A stretch of 64,000 nt of DNA from Pararobbsia alpina_A (GTDB taxonomy: Bacteria > Pseudomonadota > Gammaproteobacteria > Burkholderiales > Burkholderiaceae). The DNA lies in NCBI RefSeq assembly GCF_965118125.1, contig NZ_OZ221287.1:1426001-1490000 (forward strand), in the 5' to 3' direction. Shown here piece after piece: positions 8,875 to 16,491 of this stretch (within the stretch, counting starts at the first letter, position 1; each line of letters begins with the position of its first letter). The notes beneath the pieces were generated by a model. The model was not told the DNA's origin. It made no database searches and worked only from the letters and a program-made list of their open reading frames with translations. The translations under genes were made by a program, and so were the position numbers.

Positions 8875-9473
8875 GATCGTCTCCCCAAAGAACCTGCGCG
8901 ACCTCGTGTCGGCAGTCCGGCGAATCGGGCCGTCGCTCGAGTAGATGCACGATCTGTTCCAGGTCTTGCCTCACGCATGATGGAACGGGTCTCGCACGCA
9001 ACGGGCGCTGCCACTTGAGAAAAACGTAACGTAATTGAATCACCAAAAGCGCCGGATGTCCTTGCGGTTCGCTCATGAGGGCGTATCCGAAACACCGGGG
9101 TATCCGTTGCCCTGCCTGGGTGGTCGGTGCGTGACCCAGCTGCCGCGCAGCGCCGCGAACGCAAGTGCAGAGTTGAAGCATAGCGCCGGCCGATCGATTT
9201 CATCCGCCAGCTTCGAGTCAATCAGGTATCCGGGCCGGGTGGCGAAACTGTCCGTCCTTGCGACGCGCAGGTGGTGAGCGGGTTACCATGGCGCCGTCGC
9301 CATGCCATGTGTGTCGTATTCGATGTCGCGAAGCGAGTCGGTGTCATCGAGTGTCGTTTCGTTTAGTTGCGCCTTGTCTTGTTTCGTATCGTCTCGTCGC
9401 GTCTTGTCTCGTCGCGCATGGCCCCGACACTGAACACCGAGCCTCCTTCCATCGATAAATCCGGACACACTGC
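8875..9473. other. Gene-free interval upstream of the nitroreductase
   Basis: About 600 bp without a supported gene. The open frames here are Arg-rich and have no ribosome-binding sites. The right end holds the pentanucleotide array at 9351-9415, listed separately. The nitroreductase promoter should lie between the array and 9474. Confidence 0.45.
9351..9415 (+). repeat. Degenerate pentanucleotide array (GTNNC/T units)
   Basis: Thirteen consecutive 5-bp units are in register: gtgtc, gtttc, gttta, gttgc, gcctt, gtctt, gtttc, gtatc, gtctc, gtcgc, gtctt, gtctc, gtcgc. All but one begin with GT. The array ends about 58 bp upstream of the nitroreductase start. Confidence 0.8.
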
Positions 9474-10067
9474 ATGACTACCAATCCGCGCATTGCCGAG
9501 CATCCGATCGAACAGCAATTTCTCGAACGCTGGTCGCCCCGTGCCTACACCGGCGACGAGATCCCCGAGGCAACGCTCAAGTCGCTGCTGGAAGCGGCAC
9601 GCTGGGCCCCGTCCTGCTATAACGCGCAGCCCTGGCGTTTTATTTATGCGCGCCGCAATACGCCGCATTGGGAACAGTTTCTCGGCTTCTTGAACGAGTT
9701 CAATCAGGCATGGGCCAAGAACGCGGCTGCGCTGGTCATCGCGATTTCGAAGAACACGTCGCTGCCGCCGGGCGCGACGGAAGAAGTGCCCTGGCCGACG
9801 CATTCGTTCGATGCGGGCGCCGCATGGGGCTACCTCGCGCTGCAGGCCTCCTATTCGGGCTGGCCCGCGCACGGCATGGCCGGCATTCACAAGGACAAGA
9901 TCCGCGCCGAGCTCGGCTTGCCGGACAACTACATCATCGAAGCCGCGATCGCGATCGGCAAGCAGGCCGACAAGTCGACGTTGCCCGAAGCGCTCCAGCA
10001 GCGTGAGCTGCCGAGCCCGCGCAAGCCGCTCTCGGAATTCGCGTCGGAAGGCAAGTTCATCGGCTGA
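9474..10067 (+). CDS. Nitroreductase-family flavoprotein
   Basis: This 197-residue cytosolic FMN enzyme of the nitroreductase family probably reduces nitro, quinone or enone substrates with NAD(P)H. Family features are RWSPRAYTGDEIPE (about 19-32), the FMN-binding ARWAPSCYNAQPWRF (about 42-56), and a C-terminal segment in which YIIEAAIAIGKQ matches the usual second flavin-contact strand. The length is typical. It is monocistronic, with an intrinsic terminator at 10173-10212 and unusual repeats on both sides. The physiological substrate is unknown. Confidence 0.85.
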   Translation: MTTNPRIAEHPIEQQFLERWSPRAYTGDEIPEATLKSLLEAARWAPSCYNAQPWRFIYARRNTPHWEQFLGFLNEFNQAWAKNAAALVIAISKNTSLPPGATEEVPWPTHSFDAGAAWGYLALQASYSGWPAHGMAGIHKDKIRAELGLPDNYIIEAAIAIGKQADKSTLPEALQQRELPSPRKPLSEFASEGKFIG

Positions 10068-10070
10068 TCG

Positions 10071-10155
10071 CCGAATGTCGTTGATCGCACGTCGTTGAAT
10101 GCACGTCGTTGAATGCACGTCGCTGATTGCGCGCTGCAGATCGGACGTCGCAGAT
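10071..10155 (+). repeat. Degenerate 13-15 bp tandem repeat after the nitroreductase
   Basis: About six copies related to GCACGTCGTTGAAT run head to tail from 10071 to 10155, with unit lengths of 13-15 bp. The two central copies are the closest to each other. The array begins just after the nitroreductase stop and ends just before its terminator. Confidence 0.75.
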
Positions 10156-10172
10156 CTCGTGCTATGACGAAC

Positions 10173-10212
10173 AACCGGGCACTGCGTCTGTCGGCGCATG
10201 CCCGGTTTTTTT
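10173..10212 (+). terminator. Rho-independent terminator of the nitroreductase
   Basis: A 9-bp stem (AACCGGGCA at 10173-10181 with TGCCCGGTT at 10199-10207) is followed by seven consecutive T (10206-10212). It lies about 105 nt after the stop. Confidence 0.85.
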
Positions 10213-10258
10213 ACGTGGATGGGGTCTGGGGGGCTCAGTTGCCGTCTATTCACACCTC

Positions 10259-10290
10259 GTCACAGCGTCACAGCGTTATCGCGTCACAGG
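10259..10290 (+). repeat. Short octamer tandem repeat
   Basis: Four adjacent 8-bp units read gtcacagc, gtcacagc, gttatcgc and gtcacagg, in the gap before the exonuclease 3' end. The function is unknown. Confidence 0.6.
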
Positions 10291-10320
10291 GGCGCTGCGG
10301 CACCGTGCGGTGCGATGGCG

Positions 10321-11037
10321 CTAGCTGTTGTCCGACGCTGTCGCACGTGCGCGACGCGTGGGCCGGGGTGCGGGGTCTGATGGACGGCGTGTCAGCGACG
10401 TCACCGCGTGCCGGATCGTTTCGACCGGATGCCGCGCGTGGATGACCTGCCAGAATTGCCAGACCAGATCGGCATCGGCCAGCGCCCGATGGCGGCCAAG
10501 CGGCTCGAGCGCATACCGCTCGACGATTGCGCTGAGACCGTGGCGTCCAGCGTCCGGAAACAGCTTGCGCGACAGCTGGACCGTGCACAGCATGTCGGCC
10601 TCGAAGGCCACGCCCGCACGCTCGAACGAGCGCTGCAGGAATCCGTAATCGAAGCGCGCGTTGTGGGCGACGAAGAGCCGCTCGCGCAGACGCGCTGCCA
10701 ACGCCGGCGCCAGTGACTCGAACACGGGCTGGCCGCGCACCATGTCGTTCGAGATGCCCGTGAGCTCCTGGATAAACAGGGGAATCTCGCGTCCGGGGTC
10801 GACCAGCGATGTCCAGGTCTCGACGCCGTATCGACTGACCTCGACGACGCCGATTTCGGTGATCCGGTCCGTCTGGGCGTTGCCGCCCGTCGTTTCCAGG
10901 TCGACAAAGACCATCGGGCGCTCGAGTGCGCCCAGCATGCGGTCGAGCAGGGCATCGCCGTTGGCGCGGCCGAGTTCGGCCACGGCCTCGCGGACCTGCT
11001 CGAATACGGGATCGTCGGTTATCGGTTTGTCTTCCAT
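10321..11037 (-). CDS. DnaQ-like 3'-5' exonuclease (DEDDh)
   Basis: This 238-residue protein carries a DNA polymerase III epsilon-type exonuclease domain. Motif I is VFVDLETTGG (Asp46, Glu48), motif II is in HNARFDYGFL, and motif III is HRALADADL, which marks the DEDDh subclass. A roughly 40-residue helical region precedes the domain, and a basic Arg/Pro-rich tail follows. It is too divergent and too isolated to be dnaQ itself and probably acts in repair or DNA turnover. ATG 11037 lacks a good Shine-Dalgarno. The LexA-type box at 11067-11082 lies 30-45 nt upstream, so SOS control is plausible. Confidence 0.8.
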   Translation of the reverse strand: MEDKPITDDPVFEQVREAVAELGRANGDALLDRMLGALERPMVFVDLETTGGNAQTDRITEIGVVEVSRYGVETWTSLVDPGREIPLFIQELTGISNDMVRGQPVFESLAPALAARLRERLFVAHNARFDYGFLQRSFERAGVAFEADMLCTVQLSRKLFPDAGRHGLSAIVERYALEPLGRHRALADADLVWQFWQVIHARHPVETIRHAVTSLTRRPSDPAPRPTRRARATASDNS

Positions 11038-11066
11038 TCGGCGGTCACAACGTAGACATCAGAATA

Positions 11067-11082
11067 CTGTATATTTGTACAG
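11067..11082. promoter_or_regulatory. LexA-type SOS box
   Basis: CTGTATATTTGTACAG matches the CTGT-N8-ACAG LexA consensus and is AT-rich inside a GC-rich region. It sits between the divergent exonuclease start (11037, minus strand) and the plus-strand gene at 11241, and it could control either or both. Confidence 0.7.
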
Positions 11083-11240
11083 TGTCGCTCGCAGCGTCAC
11101 CGGGGGTCCTGCCTGGATTCATGCGGGATCGGTCGGATTCCGGACGGGTCGTCGCCCCCATTTGCGAGGCCGCGCAGTCAGCATTGTCGCTGAAACCTGA
11201 ACAAACCATGAGCGCCGTGTGCCGGCGCGAGGAGATTCGC

Positions 11241-11675
11241 ATGAATGTCGTCGCAGAGCGGCGCCCGGCTGTCTCGCGCGCACAGCCCAACTCCAACCCG
11301 GGCGCCAACCCGAACCTCAACGCCCATCCGAACCTCGGCGAGAACCCGAACCCGAGGTCCAAGCCGCTGCGGGAGGCCATGCCCGAAGTCGCCGGCTTTA
11401 TCGACGCGCTGCGCGACGCATTTGGCCGCGACAGCATCGACCCCGCCTTGAGCCAGGGCCTTGCCGGAGAGCCGACGTTTTACGCCGTCGAAGGCGGGCA
11501 TGCCGTCGGCACGCCAATTTCGTCGGACACGGGCACAGCATGGCGTGCCGTTGGTATCCGCGACCGGTACTATTGCAACGGATGCGATGGCCGTTGTGCG
11601 GGCACGGAAGCGCGATGCTCGGTGGCGGCCCCCTTAGAACACGACGTGCGTGCCGGATTCGATACCGGATTCTGA
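11241..11675 (+). CDS. Small protein with Asn/Pro repeat and C-terminal cysteine cluster
   Basis: This 144-residue protein starts at ATG 11241, with GGAG at 11231-11234. Residues 16-38 are an imperfect NPN-type repeat. The central part (about 50-92) contains FIDALRDAFGRDSID and GEPTFYAVEGGHAVGTPI, a pattern that I associate from memory with small proteins of Burkholderia prophage regions. The C-terminus has Cys112, Cys115, Cys119 and Cys126, which could bind a metal. No other phage gene is nearby. It lies downstream of the SOS box, which is consistent with phage or damage-response ancestry. The function is unknown. Confidence 0.6.
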   Translation: MNVVAERRPAVSRAQPNSNPGANPNLNAHPNLGENPNPRSKPLREAMPEVAGFIDALRDAFGRDSIDPALSQGLAGEPTFYAVEGGHAVGTPISSDTGTAWRAVGIRDRYYCNGCDGRCAGTEARCSVAAPLEHDVRAGFDTGF

Positions 11676-11718
11676 ATCCGCGCAGACCGTCGATCTCTGA
11701 ACCCAGGAGGGCAGGCAG

Positions 11719-12930
11719 ATGGCGGCAGGCGGTTTTTCAGACGCGCGGCTCGCGCGGATCGGCGACGCGATGGCGCGCCATGTCGATGTCGCCGACGGCG
11801 GCACGGGTGTCGCTGGGATGGTCACACTGCTGCACCGCCACGGCGAACTTGCCTTCGCCGATGCGCGTGGCTATCGCGATGCCGAGACGCGAACGCCCAT
11901 TGCGCGCGATTCGATCTTTCGGATCGCGTCGATGACGAAGCCGATCACCACCGTGGCCGCGCTCATGCTGCGGGAAGAGGGGCGTCTGCGGCTGCGTGAC
12001 CCGATCGAGAAGTGGTTGCCCGAGTTTGCCTCGCCGCGTGTCATGCGCTCGCCGGAGGGATCGGTGGACGACACGGTACCGGCGGCACAGAAGATCACTG
12101 TATTCGACCTGCTTACACATCGTGCCGGGCTTGCCTACGATTTCACGGCGCCACCCGCGCTTGCGCCGCTCTATGCGCAGGCGTTCAATGGCCTGCACAC
12201 TCGGGCGAGTTCCGATGAATGCGTGCGACGACTCGCAGGTATTCCGCTGCTCTATCAGCCCGGCGAGCGCTGGTTCTACAGCGTGTCGATCGATCTGCTC
12301 GGCGTGCTGATCGCGCGCGTGACCGGCATGACGCTCGGCGAATACTTCCGCACGCGGATTTTCGAGCCGCTGGGCATGCACGACACGGGTTTCACGCTGC
12401 GCGATGATCAGGTATCGCGGATGACAAGCGCGTACGTGTTCAACGATTCGACGAATAACGTCCTGATCGCCGATCACGCGACAGAGAGCGTCTGGGCGCA
12501 TCAGGGCAGGTTCGAAGGGGGCGGGGGCGGACTGATCTCCACAGCCGACGATTACCTTCAGTTTGCGAAGCTGATGCTCGGTCGCGGACGCGTGAACGGC
12601 GTGCGGCTCCTGTCGCACGCGTCGGTCGATCTGATGACATCGAACGTGCTGAGCGCGGAGGAGCGCGCGCGACCGACATTCGGGCTCGATTTCTGGGCGG
12701 GGCAGACCTTCGGGCTCGGCCTGTCGATCGTCGACGATCCCGTCAAGCGCTTGCCGCTCGGGTATCGAAGCGTTGGTGCCTATAGCTGGGGCGGGGCGTT
12801 CGGAACAAACTGGCTCGCTGATCCGCGCGAGGACATGATCGGCATCTTCATGATCCAGCGGCGTTCCGAGTCGCACTACCCGGTGTCGGCCGAGTTCGAA
12901 CGGCTTGCCTACGACGCGATCGACGATTGA
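11719..12930 (+). CDS. Serine hydrolase, beta-lactamase / EstB-type esterase family
   Basis: This 403-residue protein has the penicillin-binding-protein-like fold of class C beta-lactamases and family VIII esterases. The nucleophile motif is SMTK (Ser71, Lys74), and the Tyr motif is YSVS (Tyr187). The late part has SWGGAFGTNW, in the place of the KTG-type motif. No signal peptide is visible, which favours a cytoplasmic esterase or peptidase over a true beta-lactamase. An excellent ribosome-binding site (AGGAGG) precedes ATG 11719. It lies 43 nt after the previous gene and may be co-transcribed with it. Confidence 0.85.
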   Translation: MAAGGFSDARLARIGDAMARHVDVADGGTGVAGMVTLLHRHGELAFADARGYRDAETRTPIARDSIFRIASMTKPITTVAALMLREEGRLRLRDPIEKWLPEFASPRVMRSPEGSVDDTVPAAQKITVFDLLTHRAGLAYDFTAPPALAPLYAQAFNGLHTRASSDECVRRLAGIPLLYQPGERWFYSVSIDLLGVLIARVTGMTLGEYFRTRIFEPLGMHDTGFTLRDDQVSRMTSAYVFNDSTNNVLIADHATESVWAHQGRFEGGGGGLISTADDYLQFAKLMLGRGRVNGVRLLSHASVDLMTSNVLSAEERARPTFGLDFWAGQTFGLGLSIVDDPVKRLPLGYRSVGAYSWGGAFGTNWLADPREDMIGIFMIQRRSESHYPVSAEFERLAYDAIDD

Positions 12931-12945
12931 ATACGCGTGCGGGGA

Positions 12946-12974
12946 ACCGTCGTGCGCACCGCGCGCACGACGGT
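12946..12974. terminator. Hairpin between convergent genes
   Basis: A perfect 12-bp stem (12946-12957 with 12963-12974) around a 5-nt loop lies midway between the convergent hydrolase and fbp 3' ends. There is no T-tract. It probably acts as a bidirectional terminator or 3'-end stabiliser. Confidence 0.6.
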
Positions 12975-12982
12975 GGCATCGA

Positions 12983-13996
<1,014 letters not shown>

Positions 13997-14118
13997 TGAA
14001 AACTCCGTGACTGATAACGCCCCCGATTGTACGCGCCGATCGCAACGGTTCTATGTCGACCGGCATCTCCACTAGAATGGCGGTTCCGGCGGTTGACTCT
14101 TCTTAAAACGGAGACACC

Positions 14119-14472
14119 ATGTCGTACATGCTGCTCATCGTCGAACCGACTGATCAACGCGACACGCGCACGATCGAAGACGGGCGTGCGCTTTACGACC
14201 GGATGGTCCGATTCACCGAGGACCTCTCGGCGCGAGGCATCCTTCAGGCGAGCAATTCGCTGATTTCCGACAAACGTGCGACACGCGTCCAGATACGGGA
14301 CGGAGAATCCCGTCTCGTCGACGGCCCGTTCGCCGAGGTCAAGGAAATGATCGGCGGTTTCTTCCTGCTCGATTGCGACACGCACGAGGAAGCCCTGCAA
14401 ATCGCGCGCGAGTGCCCGGCGGCCGAGTGGTGCACGGTCGAAGTCCGCGAAACGGGGCCGTGCTACTTGTAG
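14119..14472 (+). CDS. YCII/DGPF-domain protein
   Basis: This 117-residue protein of the YCII-related family has the characteristic DGPF signature in LVDGPFAEVKEMIGGFF (about 57-73). Such proteins are regularly encoded next to ECF42-type sigma factors, and one lies downstream at 15097. A TAGAAT hexamer at 14073-14078 and a TGTCGA at 14054-14059 lie upstream of the gene. The biochemical role is not established; ferredoxin-like dimers with enzyme-like pockets are typical of the family. Confidence 0.85.
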   Translation: MSYMLLIVEPTDQRDTRTIEDGRALYDRMVRFTEDLSARGILQASNSLISDKRATRVQIRDGESRLVDGPFAEVKEMIGGFFLLDCDTHEEALQIARECPAAEWCTVEVRETGPCYL

Positions 14473-14589
14473 GCACGCCCCCGCCGCACGGGCACTGAGT
14501 TAATGAGTCACTGTGGCCCCGAAGCAAGGTACGCAAGGCAGGCTCCCAATGCGCCTTCGCTGAAGCGTGCAATATGACGTGCTCAGCCG

Positions 14590-14616
14590 TGTCGATTTTC
14601 GTTCGCGCAGTTCGTC
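14590..14616 (+). promoter_or_regulatory. Candidate ECF42-type promoter
   Basis: TGTCGA (14590-14595) and CGTC (14613-14616) are separated by 17 nt. They match the -35 TGTCGA and -10 CG(A/T)C pattern that I recall for ECF42 target promoters. The site lies 68 nt upstream of the second DGPF gene, as expected for autoregulation by the downstream sigma factor. Confidence 0.45.
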
Positions 14617-14683
14617 GTGTGGGTGGGAGGTGGGCCGCGTAGCCGGTTGCCACGTTCAACTCATACAACATGGAGAACAAGCG

Positions 14684-15100
14684 ATGCGATTCATGATCAT
14701 TGTGCGCGGCAACGCCATTAGCGAGTCGGGAGCAATGCCCGACGAGCAGCTCATGGCCGCCATGGCCTCGTTTCACGAAGATCTGGCAAAAGCGGGCGTA
14801 TTGCTCGACGCGACCGGACTGCAGCCGACTTCGAAGGGCTGGCGCATTCGCTACGACACAGGCGGCAAGCGCACGATTCTCGACGGACCGTTCACGGAGT
14901 CAAAAGAACTCGTCGCAGGCTATACGATCATCCAGGTCCGTTCGCGCGAAGAAGCGCTTGAATGGACGCGGCGTTTCCCCGCGCCGTTCGGCCCGGACAT
15001 GCAAAGCGAAATCGAGGTCCGGCAGCTTTACGAGGCCGAGGATTTCCAGGACATGCCCGGGTCGCAATGCTTGCGCGCACTGAAAGCTGACACCCAATGA
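14684..15100 (+). CDS. YCII/DGPF-domain protein coupled to the sigma factor
   Basis: This is a second YCII-family protein (138 residues), with TILDGPFTESKELVAGYTII at about 66-85. The start at ATG 14684 is supported by GGAG at 14672-14675; upstream in-frame codons look non-coding. Its stop overlaps the ECF sigma start by 4 nt (ATGA), so the two are translationally coupled. It differs from the upstream paralogue by having a longer C-terminal arm. It is probably both a target and a partner of the sigma factor, although no mechanism is visible. Confidence 0.88.
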   Translation: MRFMIIVRGNAISESGAMPDEQLMAAMASFHEDLAKAGVLLDATGLQPTSKGWRIRYDTGGKRTILDGPFTESKELVAGYTIIQVRSREEALEWTRRFPAPFGPDMQSEIEVRQLYEAEDFQDMPGSQCLRALKADTQ

Positions 15101-16383
15101 ACGGACCCGCGCAGCGTGACGCTGCAACGCATCGCGCGATCGAGGCCGTCTGGCGCATCGAGTCCGCGAAAGTCATCGCTCACGTTGCGCGGATTGTTCG
15201 CGATGTCGGCTCGGCCGAAGAGATCGCGCAGGACGCCCTCGTCGCTGCGCTCGAACACTGGCCCACCGAGGGCGTGCCGGACAACCCGGGAGCGTGGCTG
15301 ATGACGACCGCCAAGCGTCGCGCGCTCGACAAGCTCAAGCTCGATGCGCTGCACCATCGCAAGCACGACGAGCTTGGCGCGGACCTCGACGCGCTCGAAG
15401 CGCACGTCGTGCCCGATTTCGTCGATGGCCTTGACGCCGCGCGCGCCGACGATATCGGCGACGATCTGCTGCGGCTGATTTTTACGGCGTGTCACCCCGT
15501 GTTGTCGACCGACGCGCGCGTCGCGCTGACCCTGCGTCTGCTTGGCGGCCTGACGACAGATGAAATCGCACGGGCCTACCTGAGCAGCGAAGCCACTATT
15601 GCGCAGCGCATCGTGCGCGCCAAACGCACGCTGACGGCGGCGAAGGTGCCGTTCGAGTTGCCGCGTGCCGACGCGCGCGGGGCACGTCTCGCATCGGTGC
15701 TCGAGGTCATCTACCTGATCTTCAACGAAGGGTATTCCGCCACGGCCGGCGATGACTGGATGCGCCCGGCGCTGTGCGAAGAAGCGTTGAGGCTCGGACG
15801 CATACTTGCGGGACTTGCGCCCAAGGAAGGAGAAGTGCACGGCCTCGTCGCACTGATGGAAATTCAGGCCTCGCGCCTGCATGCACGCACGGATACGGAA
15901 GGCCGGCCGGTCCTGTTGTTTGATCAGGACCGCAGCCGTTGGGACCGTCTGCTGATCCGGCGGGGCCTCGAAGCGCTCGATCGCGCGATCGCGTCGGGCG
16001 GCGACGCGGGGCCGTACACGCTTCAGGCAGCGCTTGCTGCCTGCCACGCGCGCGCCAATACGCCCGAAGAAACCGACTGGAACCAGATCGTCGCGCTCTA
16101 CGATGCACTGGCGCAGATTGCGCCATCGCCTGTCGTCGCGTTGAATCGTGCGGTAGCGGTAGGGATGGCGTTCGGCCCGCAAGCCGGTCTGGACTGTGTC
16201 GACGCACTGGTCGACGATCCCGCGCTGTCGAGATATCACTGGCTGCCGAGTGTGCGCGGCGACCTTCTCGCCAAACTCGGCCGCATCGACGAAGCGCGCG
16301 CGGAACTGGCGCGTGCTGCGTCGATGACCCGCAACGCGCGTGAGCGGGAGTTACTGCTTGAACGCGCGAGCCGCTTGCACTGA
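15097..16383 (+). CDS. ECF42-type RNA polymerase sigma factor with C-terminal TPR-like extension
   Basis: At 428 residues this is more than twice the size of an ordinary ECF sigma factor. The N-terminal region has sigma-2 (IVRDVGSAEEIAQDALVAAL) and sigma-4 (LRLLGGLTTDEIARAYLSSE) segments. The roughly 220-residue C-terminal part is helical and TPR-like, with VIYLIFNEGYSA and AVALNRAVAVGMA-type elements characteristic of the ECF42 group. No anti-sigma factor gene is adjacent, so the C-terminal domain is likely to control activity, as reported for this group. It is coupled to two DGPF genes. Confidence 0.85.
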   Translation: MNGPAQRDAATHRAIEAVWRIESAKVIAHVARIVRDVGSAEEIAQDALVAALEHWPTEGVPDNPGAWLMTTAKRRALDKLKLDALHHRKHDELGADLDALEAHVVPDFVDGLDAARADDIGDDLLRLIFTACHPVLSTDARVALTLRLLGGLTTDEIARAYLSSEATIAQRIVRAKRTLTAAKVPFELPRADARGARLASVLEVIYLIFNEGYSATAGDDWMRPALCEEALRLGRILAGLAPKEGEVHGLVALMEIQASRLHARTDTEGRPVLLFDQDRSRWDRLLIRRGLEALDRAIASGGDAGPYTLQAALAACHARANTPEETDWNQIVALYDALAQIAPSPVVALNRAVAVGMAFGPQAGLDCVDALVDDPALSRYHWLPSVRGDLLAKLGRIDEARAELARAASMTRNARERELLLERASRLH

Positions 16384-16491
16384 CGCCTGCAACGTGATCG
16401 TTGTGCCGTCCTGCAGCTGACGAGCGCCGCTGGCCCGGCGACTACCGACGGGCGGCTATCGACGCGCACTACGGACTGCCGGATGCCTGCC

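Noticed and set aside
9363..10253. 296-codon minus-strand frame over the nitroreductase and its flanking repeats
   Set aside because: It is opposite a clear nitroreductase gene, and its termini merely translate the repeat arrays.
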